Positions 9,801-20,584 of a stretch of 31,008 nt of DNA are shown one piece after another. The translations under genes and the position numbers were made by a program. Each line of letters starts with the position of its first letter. Position 1 is the stretch's first letter. Location of the stretch: the NCBI GenBank assembly GCA_000226015.1, contig JH152803.1:90310-121317 (forward strand), in the 5' to 3' direction. The notes under the pieces are model-generated. The model did no database searches, was not told the DNA's origin, and saw nothing but the letters and a program-made list of their open reading frames with translations. The DNA is from Mnemiopsis leidyi (lineage: Eukaryota; Ctenophora; Tentaculata; Lobata; Bolinopsidae).

Positions 9801-12309
9801 TGATGAGAAGCAAGCAGGAAATGTCGAACAGAGCGATTCTGTTTTGTTCCTCGAACTGATCTGTGGAACACCCGTCACAAGTGTTGTCTATCAAGTTGCA
9901 AATCCGAGCTACAAAGACTTTTAGCTCGCCCTTAGCTGCTGCTACGTAGAACAATCGGTCGAATACCTCCATGATGTTTGAAGAACTGCAGGTCATACCT
10001 TCCAGAAGAGAAATAGCTTGGTTCGCTGTGTTGATGGAATAGGAAGTGGTGTTGAACAGCTCACACGCCTCCTCTAACGTGCGCTCCGCGTTGTGCAACA
10101 CGTTCACAATCTCCGAGGTTGTGTGTTCTGACGACTTACTTTCTTTCAGTTTCTCGAAGGTAGTGTTGGATATGAGGTTGTGGCGGAGCGCAGCTTGGAG
10201 GAAGGGAACTGCAATGTTCCACTCAGGGGTAGAACACACAGTCGACCAATACACGTCCTGCTGCAGAAGGTGAATAATTATAATCTCACTCTGCTTGGTG
10301 CTGGGGAAGAGTTCGGCGATGACGCGCGGATACTTGTACAAGAACATGGCCAGAACCAGCTCCCTACACCCCTTCTTTTTCTCCTCGGACGTGTTTGTTT
10401 GTTTACTGCTCTTGTTCTCTGCCATGACTTGGAGATGTGCTTTACCCCACTCTATACAGACCTTCTTCAGAGAACACCTGTAGTGTTGGGCAGTTTTGGT
10501 GAAGTAGGTAGCCCCACACAGAACCCCATGGTGCAGGATATCCAGGTGTAGGAGCAGCTTACAGGGCAGGTTAAAGAGGTAGTTGTTGAGAGTAGGGGAC
10601 GTTGGTGGAGGGTGGATCTTCTCCAGGCAGCGCACAAATGTAACCACTGAGGAGGCCAGGGCTTTCTTACCGTCTTCGGAACCTAGCGGAGAAGAATGGT
10701 TGGGGTTTTTATCAATCAAGGCTACTGCCTCTAGAAATCTGTACTTGCATTGAATAAGTAATAAGAGTTAACGCCTGAACACAGACTTTCAATTAAAGGT
10801 GAACTGTATCGAGGAAATATCTTACAAGCGTCTAGAGGAATATGTATGTTCTGAGTAGTTGAAGTGAGAGTTTGCCAGCGACTAGCCCCCCAAAGTGGGG
10901 CTAGAGCGGAGAGTAAGGGATCCTCTGATATCGCGTGTATTATAGACGTACAGCCTCTGAACAAGGACAGACACTCCTCCTCAGTCGCTGGAAAAGTTTA
11001 GTTGTTATTTATAGGATCCCTGGTATGAAGTAAGAAAATTATAGAGCATATACCAGATGTTTATAGAGTATAGACCAAAATTTGGATTTGTGCAGTGATA
11101 CGAGAGCGTGGTGGCAAATATAAATTTTGTAAATTAATTTGCGTGCCGCGCAGCTATCGCTTGTTTGAAGTGCTACTCAACACCAATATGATATTCGCGC
11201 ATTACAATATCGAGTTTTGAAGACCCTTTTGATTCAGACACCATCGATCTAGGATTAATCTGTGGAATATGACTTCTAAAGAACGTAAAAAAGATACAGT
11301 ACTTACAGAATGAGAGTTGTTTGATAGCGTTAACTTGAACATACACCAGCCACTCAACAAGAGCTAACAAAGACGTGGGCAGTTTAGCCGGGTCTTCGTG
11401 ATCTGGCTCATCTCTGAAGACAAGAGATTAAGACTTGTTTATAGCAGCGATGTGTTTATTTGTTTTGCTGGGAAAATTACATTCATTTTAACAATTAAAT
11501 TCACAAAAATTTAAAGATTTGAAAAAATTTAAATAATGTACTGCATTCTGTAAAACAACGAGCTAGAAATTCATACCTCAGATTGGCTATGTGGTTAGAG
11601 ACTGTTGTTACTAAACAGTTGATGATATCTAATGTTCCGCTTTTAGCCCTGAAACTGAAAAACCCATCATAATAATGGAAACGTACAGGGGGCGACATAA
11701 ATAAAGGTCACTTTTCGAGCACGTGCAAAAATTCTTATTTTTGTTAGCTAAACGGAATCTAAGATCACTTTTTGCTTTCAGGGGTGAAAAGACAAAGATT
11801 CCAGAAAGACAGTTCTACTTCAAACCTGCCGTGAACCGCTCTGATAAATGCACATAGCGGAATAGCTTGACAAGCGATAGCTAGATCAAGATAATGTAAC
11901 AGCTGTAGGTTTGGCTTCTTGCCAACGGACAGCAAATCCAACACCACATCTGAGGATATTTTATTGATGGGCAGAGATTTTCAAGCTTTATATTTCTCTA
12001 GCGTCTTGATTCAAAATCTAACCTGTGAGTGCCCAAATTGTACATTTCATAGGAAGGTTGGGGCCAAAATTTCGAGAATGACTTTAGATCTGTTTGATAT
12101 TAACTTTTCATAAATAATCTTAAATGGAATAGTTAATTGTTGACTAATCTAGCGGAATCTTCACACAAGACACAATTACACTAACTTGAAAGCTTGATGG
12201 GGTCATGTTTATGACGATTGTCAATAAGTTGACACAACCACTGCTCATCACTCCATCTCTCTCTCCAAGCTGATAGCACAACCCTGCTCTCCAACACAGA
12301 CTCTACCAT
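6830..12309 (-). CDS. MED24: Mediator complex subunit 24 (C-terminal part not found)
   Basis: Exons, in transcript order: 12309-12186, 11949-11826, 11648-11577, 11413-11307, 10987-10826, 10724-9541, 9368 to about 9195, 9001-8879, 7807-7699 and 6919-6830. Phases close throughout the first six, and between the last two. The N-terminus has SAWRERWSDEQW, matching the start of animal MED24, and the large exon carries AAAKGELKVFVAR and ALFDISCLLL blocks. MED24 is a tail-module subunit of Mediator, which links activators to RNA polymerase II in the nucleus. About 750 residues are mapped against roughly 990 in vertebrates. About 45 residues between the eighth and ninth exons and some 250 at the C-terminus have no counterpart I can see. 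The exact donor of the seventh exon is uncertain (9195 or 9204). Identity is firm, the 3' structure is not. Confidence 0.88.
7421..7688. repeat. 14-bp tandem array next to a MED24 donor
   Basis: About nineteen copies of a 14-bp unit, AAACTGTACAATGT with point variants, fill this stretch. On the minus strand the array begins roughly ten bases inside the intron that follows the MED24 exon 7807-7699 (donor CAG|GTAAAA). On that strand each unit contains TTGTACAG, an acceptor-like sequence. Long apparent minus-strand reading frames here are produced by the repeat and are not genes. Confidence 0.9.
8326..8679 (+). CDS. Unidentified ORF inside a MED24 intron, opposite strand
   Basis: This is a single open frame of 117 residues from the first ATG, in an AT-rich intron where frames this long are not common. 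It has no membrane segment or domain that I recognise. Cys are frequent in its second half (CYCQAPIKC; the tail has SASSASCPNANK). A 9-bp inverted repeat (GGGAGCTTG at 8499-8507 against 8515-8523) lies within it. It may be a remnant of an inserted element that split MED24, since the expected MED24 segment between 7807 and 8879 is missing. It may also be chance. Confidence 0.18.
   Translation: MFTSNSLTLTPKDFVNHVKVQRNMSTYAYLRLLQTSKQTFFDNKPLESNSWIQIVTIAGACYCQAPIKCQDNVVNNKPGPRHCLATLDLPDVPHGSPKTVFCSASSASCPNANKNVK
9208..9248. repeat. Perfect 41-bp palindrome inside a MED24 exon
   Basis: AGACACATGGTTTGTAGTGC at 9208-9227 is the exact reverse complement of 9229-9248, with one base between. It lies in the seventh MED24 exon, where the minus strand reads NRHMVCSAALQTMC in frame. 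The real 3' end of this exon is close by. Confidence 0.9.
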
Positions 12310-12569
12310 TGCTGAATATAGATTTAAATTAGATAATAAGATAATTACTTAACTTCTTGTTACCACACAACAGTTACTCAGGAATGCACGGTTTTAGAGA
12401 CAGACAGTCAAACGGAATAGGATCGTGCCAAACATCACGTGAACACACAAACACACACATGACGCCAGATCAGTATGCTGGCAGTGAAAAAAGCAAACTA
12501 AACGAAATTCATCTTTTTTCGCTTTACTGCCGTTGAAATTTGTTGTTCTGACATTGGCATGGTCACGGC
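12310..12569. promoter_or_regulatory. Short divergent 5' region between MED24 and the exonuclease gene
   Basis: Only 260 bp separate the start codon of MED24 (minus) from that of the exonuclease gene (plus). If MED24 transcription starts here, the two genes share a bidirectional promoter. On the MED24 side CTATATTCAG lies two bases before the ATG and looks like a splice acceptor. On the other side a four-codon reading frame starts at 12559. I see no clear TATA box. Confidence 0.5.
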
Positions 12570-12573
12570 ATGA
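12559..12573 (+). promoter_or_regulatory. Minimal upstream ORF overlapping a start codon
   Basis: ATG at 12559 opens the frame M-V-T-A and stops at TGA 12571-12573, which overlaps the ATG of the main frame at 12570 (ATGA). Such an arrangement can lower or regulate translation by termination and reinitiation. It matters only if the mRNA starts upstream of 12559. Confidence 0.4.
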
Positions 12574-14520
12574 CATCAGAAGCTCTACCCAAGTTCGAAA
12601 CTTTTGTTATCGAGGACGAGATCACCTGTGACGACCTGATCAAGACGAAACTATGTGGGGTGAAATTTGTGGGGTTCGATTGTGAATGGATTAGGAGGAA
12701 GAAAATATCCCTCTTTCAGATCGCCACATTGGACACAGTTCTTCTAATCAGAGTCAGACACATGGTCATTACGGAATGTTTGGAGAGGTTCTTGAAGGAT
12801 TCATCTGTTATCAAGTTTGGAGTTAGCATTTCTCGGGACGGAGACAAGATGATGACAGATTTTAGGATGTCCTTAGAAGGTAAGGAGTGATTTTATGTAT
12901 GAACCAGTTCGAAAATTTGCAAGGGGGCGATTTATTATTATTATTGTATGTATTATAAAATTTTTTCTCTTTCTTACCATGTAATAAAATTTAAGTATGA
13001 TCTCTATTTATATTATATTTGATGGCCCTTAGATGCCAGCCCGGTTAGGGCAATCAATCAAAATCAATCATCGCGATGTTTGGACGCTCCAAATTCATTA
13101 TTATTAAAAATATGTTTCTTTAACCAAATCTTAATTTATGCGACAACCTTGCTTGTATATTGCAAATCTTCGCAGGGAAAGTAGACCTAAGGAAGCTGCT
13201 GAGTCACAGTAAACCTTATCAAGATTTGTTCTGGAAAAAAATTCAAGAACACGAAGAAGAACTGAAAAGACAGAAACAGTTTAACCCAAGGTGAAGTCTT
13301 CAAAAATGCATCTGCGTCTAAACGTACAATATCAGGCTAGGGCCTAATGCATATCCTTCGGTACTGCCCCAGGCAACAATATAAAATAACACCGCAAAGT
13401 CCTTTTCGGCATTCCACCTTGACACATCCTTTAATAACCGTTATACTGTAGGTTCAACGTGACACAAGAACGTCGAAGCTGGAGACCAAAACACGGACTG
13501 GCAGCGCTATCACAAACCCTCCTCAACATCAGCATGGACAAGAGTGTAAACCTCAGAGCGGGGGACTGGAACAGCGACATTCTGTCTCCCGAACAACGGA
13601 AATACGCTTCGTTAGACGCGTGGACGGCTCTGAAGATAGCGCACTGTCTAGCGGCACCTAACCTGAATCCTAACTCAGTCAAGATGTCGGAGGTGGAGGG
13701 GAGGTTAGCGGCGATGTGTAGACCTGTGATGGACCGACCTTTCAATGACAAGACTGATTATGCGGAGTTGATGCATGTTGTATATAAAGATCACCCGGAT
13801 TTCAAGATAAAGGAGTATTTGCCAGGTAACCTGGTTGAATTTAAGAGCTTACGTTCCTGTATTAGTTGATCGTCACTTCAATGGTTCCAAGACACTAAAT
13901 TATTTTAACACCAGATCCAAGTTTTTGTAGCAAGTTCTGTAGGCTGACACTCTCTAGAAATTATGTGCAGAGTTCCTAGCAACCATGCATGTACTTAGGA
14001 AAAATTATCATTAACTGTGCATTATTTGAATTGGTGCAATCTGGATCGGAGTAAGGTAATCTAGATGACGTTATTAGCCAAATGCGACACTTAAATTGAA
14101 TTTTTGATAGTAAATCTCATCATAAAAACTAAAAACAGATTAAAAAGAGTTTAACATAAGCTCATTGAATTCGTAAGTGGCAATGAAGCACATTTCATCG
14201 CTGCTATCTGTACATTAAGCTTTAAATTGCATGAAGTTAGAGATCAATCAAATGCTGTTTGTTTGATTACGTTAAAAGTATTGGATGTCAATCTGTACGG
14301 GTTTTGTTAAGCTGAATTAGTGATGTACATAATTAAAACATTAAAACATTAAAAATACCACGTTTCAGCCAAGCCAGCGACACACCTATCAAAGTCGTTG
14401 AGGAGACGACTAAAGCGGGAGGAAGTACGGAGAGAGGTATCGGAGAGCGAGGAGGAGGAGGAGGAAATACCGAACATACGTCGTGCCGCCAGTCCCCACG
14501 AACAGACCTGTTACTGTTGA
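12570..14520 (+). CDS. EXD2-like 3'-5' exonuclease (DEDDy family)
   Basis: Exons 12570-12879, 13176-13290, 13452-13825 and 14369-14520 join in phase to give 316 residues. Residues 35-40 read GFDCEW, giving the first Asp and Glu of the RNase D/WRN-type exonuclease fold (D37, E39). SLFQIAT follows, then KFGVSISRDGDKMM with the next Asp region, and KYASLDAWTALKIA supplies the Tyr and last Asp of the DEDDy set. The domain order and the WNSDILSPEQRKYASLDA block resemble animal EXD2, an exonuclease linked to DNA end resection and mitochondrial or RNA turnover. This protein is about half the length of human EXD2 and lacks its extra C-terminal part. The last exon is basic, then has a run of six Glu after VSES. 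AATAAA follows at 14612. All catalytic residues appear present. Confidence 0.85.
12920..13075 (+). mobile_element. Probable LINE 3' tail in the first intron of the exonuclease gene
   Basis: The stretch GGCCCTTAGATGCCAGCCCG, from about 13023, is followed by AATCAATCAAAATCAATCA. A GC-rich stub with a short-period repeat is how many CR1-like LINE 3' ends look. No coding part is attached, which fits severe 5' truncation. This rests on general resemblance only. Confidence 0.35.
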
Positions 14521-15033
14521 TGTGTGGAGTAGCGGTTTATAATCTCCTTTACAGAGCTCTTCAGGGAATCGAGGGGAAAAATATAACTGTTTTCTTGTTG
14601 GCTGTTTATAAAATAAATTTGTGTGATATTCGGGCATATCAGTCCTTACATTGGAACGGAACTTTATCAAAAACCGTGTTTTAATGCAGGCTAAAACGAA
14701 TTTAAGACGGCAATGGGAGCAATTATCTACTTTTCTAGAAATTTCCATACTGAGTAGTTTCAACAAAATTTACATCGATCTTCATACCTTACTTCTGAGC
14801 AAAACAATGAAATTAGTTTTGTCGAATACAGTATACTTGAGCTTAATCAATAAAGGCTATGAAATTTTACATGATCTTATTTAATTTTAATTGGTTAAGG
14901 CATTTCCGTTTCATTATGCATCACAACAGAAAAAAGTAAATACTTGCTTCGTTTTGACACATTACTCTACTGCTATGCAGCTGAACTCAGCGTTTAATAA
15001 AATCTTTTGATTATTTTAAAAATCGTATAAAAA
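14521..15033. other. 3' flank of the exonuclease gene
   Basis: The flank contains the AATAAA at 14612-14617, about 90 bp after the stop, a likely poly(A) signal. The rest is AT-rich with no gene seen. I searched it on the minus strand for a last PEX6 exon without success. Confidence 0.5.
14612..14617 (+). promoter_or_regulatory. Candidate poly(A) signal of the exonuclease gene
   Basis: This is a canonical AATAAA, 92 bp after the stop codon of the exonuclease frame, at a typical distance. Confidence 0.55.
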
Positions 15034-15834
15034 TCGGCTGATGATATCGACTTCAATGATGAAGATGAGGAAAACTTGAAGGCGCTGTTGCCCATAGCGA
15101 CAGAAGTCCTAAAAGATTGGAATCTCTTCGTCAATGAAGACAAAACTGATTTCACTCATGTGTACTTAGCTGAAAAGGGAGTTACAGACGATCAGGGTAA
15201 ACCGATTGCAGGTAATGAGCTCTGGAGAAAGAGTATTACGCTTGGCTCCATGCTTTGTAGTAAGGAGGACATCTCTAGAAGGATCAGTCTGGGATATGCT
15301 GCATTTAACAAGTACAAGAAAGCTTGGAATCATAGGATCCCTCTGAACAAGCGGCTACTNNNNNNNNNNTACTGTTGTATGAGGCTCTGGTAGTTTCTGT
15401 CCTAATGTACATTCTAGTTGCTGGGCTGCTCCTAAATCAGTGTTGGAAAAGCTGGACATTGCTCATAGACGTCATCTACGATCAATTTTGAATTACAAGT
15501 ATCCCCATCACATTTCCAACAAAATCTTGTATAAACGCTGCAATGCAGAACCATTGTCAGTGCGAGTAGCTCATAGTCGGTGGAGAATGCTAGGTCATGT
15601 ACTGCGTGGGCCTACAGATGGTCCAGCCTATTCGTCGCTCATCTTTGCTGTCAACACCTTACAGTTGCAAGGGCGACGTGGACGACCGCAGTCAAACCTT
15701 TTCTGACTGATATTACAAGACCTCAGTGTTCGAAAATTTTCGTTGAATGATTTGAATGATTTAAATTATTTAACGTTAATTGCTCAGGATAGAGCTCACT
15801 GGAGAAGTTTGCAGATTGTGCGATTTTTGTTTTG
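15034..15834 (+). mobile_element. Truncated, frame-broken LINE reverse transcriptase
   Basis: The fragment begins at the catalytic palm motif (SADDIDF, where functional enzymes have YADD) and continues through the RT thumb region. It then has the LINE C-terminal motifs EKLDIAHRRHLR, SRWRMLGHVLRG and finally IAQDRAHWRSLQ. The frame shifts at least near 15412 and after 15700, and the piece starts abruptly, as expected of a 5'-truncated insertion. A 10-N assembly gap falls inside it at 15360-15369. It is not functional. Confidence 0.85.
15360..15369. other. Assembly gap (10 N)
   Basis: Ten undetermined bases lie within the LINE fragment; true length is unknown. Confidence 0.99.
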
Positions 15835-16253
15835 AGAAAGATTAGGGGTCATAGATGTTTTTATTAACTATCTGTTTCTTAGAGCTTTCATTTATATATA
15901 AAAATCGGGTTATCATTAACGAACATTAAACAATAAACATTTCAGTTCAAGAATGATCATCGTGTTAAGCATGAGCAGTTAAATTGTATACAAAACGGTT
16001 CTCAGTAACAACATGACAGTAATCAAACAAAAGCAAGCTAAGCGTTCTTCAACTCACGAAACATTTAAAAGTCCAAATCAGACATAAACTAGATACAAAT
16101 TTACTCCAAATCCTTATCTAGCAAGTATCAGATAAAAGCAAGCTAGCGAAAACCTACTTAAGTCCAGATAATGTTTAGGTCCGGATTGTGTTTAATATTC
16201 ATCCTAAACAATAACATAATAAGCATTCCATTAATTCACTAAAATCAGAAGTT
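15835..16253. other. Spacer downstream of PEX6
   Basis: This is AT-rich sequence. If PEX6 uses the donor at 16257, its last exon would be expected on the minus strand here or beyond the LINE. I see no convincing exon. Confidence 0.4.
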
Positions 16254-18607
16254 TTACCTGCCCCGAGAATGTACGGAGGTAATCAGATCGTTCATGTTTA
16301 TAGAAACAGTCTTCTCTCCAGACCGGACACACCTCTGTATCGCACTGTAACACGCCTCCAGCAGAACCCCATAACACTCCGCCCCGCTCAGCGGACCGCT
16401 TATCTCCGCTACTGTCTTGAAGTCCACCTTGTCCGAAACTGCCAACTTTCTGGACAAAGCTTGGAAAACTTGGACTCTAGACTCCACGTCTACACCGACT
16501 GAAACTTCAACTTTTTTATCCAAGCGACCTGGTCGTACGAGAGCAGGGTCCAACAGTTCGGGTCTGTTGGTTGCGGCAATTATGAAAACATTGCTGCTGG
16601 ACTCTATACCATCCATTTCTGACAAGAGCTGAGCAAGAACTCGGTCAATGACTCCTCCAGTACGTTTTGGAGCTATTGCGTCGATCTCGTCGAAGAACAA
16701 AACAGTTGGAGCAACATTCCTGGCATTTTCAAATATTTTCCTGACGTTATCCTCGCTCTGCCCTACGAAACTGTTAAGCAATTCTGGACCTTGCACGCTG
16801 ATAAAACTGAGATTACACTGACTAGCAATAGCTCTGGCGACCATGGTCTTGCCGCACCCAGGTTTTCCATACAGAAGTAGGCCGGACCGTTTAACGCCTG
16901 GTCCGAAAAACTCGGAGTATTTCAGGGGAATCTCTATAGTCTCCTCAATCTCTCTTCTCACATGATCTATACCTCCGATGTCTTCCCATTTCGTGTCCGG
17001 TACCCCTGAATTGCTAGATTTCTCGTCCAACCTCATGTTTCTGAACACCTTGGTACATTGGTCTAGGTTTATAGTTTTATTGTCGTTCAGTCCTAAGCCC
17101 AGCTGCATCTGAAGTGCATCTACAATTTTCAGGGTCCTTTTTAATGACAATTTCGCTAATCTTTTTCTAACTTCTTTTTTTAGAACAGGGTTATCTTCTA
17201 ATTTAACTTGACTACTTAAAAACTCAAAAAGTTTCTCGACATTAGGAGCAGGTAAAGAAACACAAGCGTCAAAAAGATGTCTAATCTGTATCGAGACACG
17301 TTTGTTATTAGAACAAGATCCCACCAGATAAACCTTCCCCTCCTCCAACAGTCTCCCGATCCTCTCAAACAGTTGGCTGAGTGCCAAAACAACTCTGGGA
17401 TCTACAGACCCGCCATCTCTAGTCCTACCCAGGAGTTCTAGATTATCCAGATATACCAGGCAGGGCAGGGACAGTGCGATATTGTCTGCTAAGGTGGTGT
17501 ATTTGTTCTCCAGTGCACCTGCCGCCTCCCCACAGTAATCCACTCCGTGCACGTGGTAAAGTCCCACTCCCAGATGTCCTGCCAGGGTCTCTATCACTTC
17601 TGTTTTGCAGCTCCCTGGGAGAGATGAGGTCAATTCTGGTGTAGCTTAAGCTTGCGACCTATAATGTCACAGCTCGGGCATTGCACATATCAACAATGTA
17701 ATAGTTTGATCAAGTGTAAACAAGAGAAAATTATATGCTATCTCTCCATCTTTGAATAATCTGTATGAAAGCGACCAAAATTTAAATTGCTTGAATCTGC
17801 GATTTAAAGCATGTACCTACCTTCTTCCCCACAAAGTACTGTGGGAACGAAAATGTCTCTTTGAAGTTGACTTTTTAAAACTTCCATCTGAGATCGGTAG
17901 AAGAGATCGATTCTCTGATTTGGGATATAACCTGGAATGTTCTCATGGACATTTGCCACTTCATAGAGTGTAGTTTTCTCCGAACTAATAAAGAAAAAGT
18001 CGGATAACTTCGTATCACCCTTAGCAGCTGAAACAACTTTGAAATGGACTGAGTACGAAGGCTGCACGAAGTTCGAATTAGATGCAGTGTACTTCAGCCA
18101 TGAAGCAAGCGGAATGTTGGGAGGGGTGAACAAAGGAATCTTCACACAGAACACATGCCCAGGGTACAAGATTTTAGGGCTACCGAAATAAACGTTCAGG
18201 TGTTCAGTGAAGTCTGTAACACTGTGTTTACCGGATCTGACGAGACTTATCGTTACTGAGGTGGCGTGTGTAGGGGGAGCAGCAAGTATTGATACCTTAG
18301 CTTTCTTCACGGCTGTATCATTGGAGCTGAACAAGTTGAAGTGATCACACGCGTTCAGTACCACTGATTTAGTCTGACTTGTTATCTGCTGTTTTATCAA
18401 GACACACCCTGCTTTACTCCGCAGTGCTATGAGATGTCCTGGAGTTTCAACGTCCGTTAATTTATGTGAATATTCAGCATATTTGTCGACTTCAACCAGA
18501 ACTTTCTGTTTCTGTCTGAAGGAGGGTGGTGTAACAGTGATGTGGGTGGAGGGGTCTAGCATGAAGAAGGACCGTATAACTGTGTCAGTCTGACAGGTCT
18601 TTGTCAT
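16254..18607 (-). CDS. PEX6: Peroxisomal biogenesis factor 6, AAA ATPase
   Basis: Exon 18607-17821 and exon 17614-16258 join in phase 1; reading on to the TAA at 16254 gives 715 residues. PEX6 works with PEX1 as a double-ring AAA machine that extracts ubiquitinated PEX5 from the peroxisomal membrane. Residues 1-260 are the N domain. The first ATPase domain has a decayed P-loop spanning the intron (GEEGSCKT). The second has GKPGCGKT near residue 512, Walker B VLFFDEID near 570 and a second region of homology, AATNRPELLDPALVRPGRLD. An in-frame TGA lies 12 bp upstream of the ATG. The N domain is some 200 residues shorter than in vertebrates. The C-terminus either stops at HSRGR or is spliced at CAG|GTAAAA to an exon I could not find; vertebrate proteins have about 25 more residues. 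Confidence 0.9.
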
Positions 18608-19080
18608 CAGAGGAAATCAGGGGTGAATCTACTGGACATCAAGTCTACATAGGGAACCTACAAATTTATCAACTGTGTCAACTACAATTGTGAGCAAACA
18701 ATTGATAAACTAATTTATGGTTATCACATTAAAATTTTTCATGGCTCGATAGTTAACGAAGCCGACATAATATCAAGAAACCCGGTTAAGAAATAAAACT
18801 TGGAATTTTTGAAATGAAGTATCAATTCTGTCAATAGTTTACACTTCGCAGTAAAGTAAACAGATAGAATCTGAAAGAAATTCTTCTCCACATTTGGTAC
18901 ACGTTGTTATTTGTTACAATATAAAATATCAATCAAGCTTTAATCGCGACATTTTATCCCATATTCCAAACTAATAAGACGAGTTTCATCAAATGTTGCA
19001 CTGTTCTCAATGCAGGACTTAATTCTAGCATTGAAGTCAGTATGGAATGTTGATTTACACAGTAGTCAGTATGGAATGCT
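18608..19080. other. Spacer between PEX6 and the coiled-coil gene
   Basis: The 470-bp spacer should hold the 5' region of PEX6. TCCAG sits 24 bp before the PEX6 ATG on the minus strand and could be an acceptor. ATTAAA on the minus strand (18941-18946) may be the poly(A) signal of the upstream coiled-coil gene, about 135 bp after its stop. No other gene is seen. Confidence 0.4.
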
Positions 19081-19875
19081 TCAAGGCCTAGAAGCTTCCT
19101 TCATCCTATTGAAGGCAGCAAGACTATTCGTCTCTAGTCTAGAATTCTGTAGTTTCAGCTCTTCGACTTGAAACTGAAGTAAGAGCACTGTAACATCATG
19201 GAAATAATATCTTATTTAAGTAGGCATGAGATAAAAATGAAGTCCAGTAGAATATTGTTCTAAATTGTGATATTTAATGAACATTTGTCGACATATATTA
19301 ATGTAGTAAGAGGTCTCAGAGCGAACAAGAAAAAAAATATTTAGGATTATAATCTCACCTTAATTTGATCAGATGTACAAGAAAAAATTTAGGATTATAA
19401 TCTCACCTTTATTTGATCAGAAGTACAAGAGACAGGCCCCATTCCTCCATCTATTACCATTTTCCTGACGTTATTCAGTTGAGTCTCTATCGATGTAAAC
19501 CTTTCTTTAACTGCAATATCGAGAAAATTTTTTGAGTAACTACGAAGTAGAATTTGGGATTGAAGGACTTTTTTTGGTGACTCTAGGTACCTAGTAGAGT
19601 CGATTTAAGCACTAATTTTTTCACAGATGACCCTAGAATATTCAAATATCTCCCTTACTAAACTGCATTATGGAGAAAATGTTTTGAGTAACTACAAAGT
19701 AGATAACCTTAGGATGAACAATATTAGGGCATTTAAGGTTATATCGTGATGATTAATAACTAAAACGTTGTATTCATTCACCTGTAAACTCGCTTGTTTC
19801 TGTAACAGAAGATAAAGCGGATACTGAATGTTGAGACAGGTGCTTCAAGTTGTTACTGATAGCAAGCGGATCCAT
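19081..19875 (-). CDS. Small coiled-coil protein, possibly MED9-like (96 residues)
   Basis: Exons 19875-19782, 19510-19407 and 19173-19081 join in phase with good donors (ACAG|GTGAAT, AAAG|GTGAGA) and acceptors. The N-terminus is Ser-rich. Residues 32 onward form two helices: KERFTSIETQLNNVRKMV, a glycine turn (DGGMGP), then QIKFQVEELKLQNSRLETN with heptad spacing. This layout resembles the C-terminal domain of Mediator subunit MED9, which has a helix, a short turn with Gly and a second heptad helix. Sequence similarity is too weak to claim it, so other small coiled-coil scaffold proteins remain possible. The gene lies between USP39 and PEX6 in the same orientation. A likely acceptor (TTCTTTAG) is found 12 bp before the ATG. 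The gene is well supported, the name is not. Confidence 0.68.
19341..19436. repeat. 48-bp duplication of an exon end and its 5' splice site
   Basis: Copies at 19341-19388 and 19389-19436 are near identical. On the minus strand each contains the end of the second exon of the coiled-coil gene (CTGATCAAAT..AAG) followed by GTGAGATTATAATCC. The inner copy is the exon's own end. The outer copy supplies a second complete donor 48 bp downstream. Use of the outer donor would add GTG AGA TTA TAA, an immediate stop. Confidence 0.85.
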
Positions 19876-20584
19876 TACGTTAATAACCTAAAGAATAACC
19901 TTAAGATTAACCTTGAAGAATATCCTAAGATTTATTGTATAGATAAGATTTATATTGATAAGATTTATATTGAGGTATCTTTTTTTAGGTAAATCGTGCG
20001 TATGATAGTTGTGGTAGATGGCCACGTGACAGTGATCATACTAAACCATTATAATGATGATTGATGGTTGTGTAATAATACTAAAATAGAGTTTGGTGGA
20101 TACAAGATATCATAGCTGCTTTGCGTGTAGACTGTTATGTGAAGTCACACATTTGGTGATAAAAAGTAAAGACATCCGTTAAAATTAAAGCACGACGTTT
20201 GTTGAACAAATAGGTAGATGAAAAATAAAACTTCATAATCTCGTCATGTATTCAGATGGTCTTAATTATCTCAAAAATGAGTTCTTATCTCAACAGTCAA
20301 GCATTAAAAGCTAAAAAAGTATAAATATATGTTATAACATAGCTAATTTAATAGTATCAATTACGCCACAAGTTGCAATTTAAGGCCCCTATTGTCAGCT
20401 ATCTAGTTAAAATAAATTTGTACTATTCTACCAAATAAGAAATAAATCAGAACACAATTTCATAGTCTGAACTATCTTCTTATTATGGATCTGTCAACAA
20501 GTTTATTGTGGCGTTCGGTTAATTGAATATTAGTGCTGGCTATATCTTCTTCTTCCTCTTCTTGTTGCTCTATCTTCCTTTTCC
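19876..20584. other. Spacer between the coiled-coil gene and USP39
   Basis: This is AT-rich sequence of about 700 bp. It contains the probable USP39 poly(A) signal (20502-20507, minus) and short direct repeats of GATAAGATTTATATT near 19940-19972. No gene is seen. Confidence 0.45.
20502..20507 (-). promoter_or_regulatory. Candidate poly(A) signal of USP39
   Basis: AATAAA on the minus strand lies about 80 bp after the USP39 stop codon. Confidence 0.5.

Noticed and set aside
14410-14766. Minus-strand 118-residue ORF
   Set aside because: It overlaps the last exonuclease exon in antisense; the poly-Leu is the complement of the Glu run.
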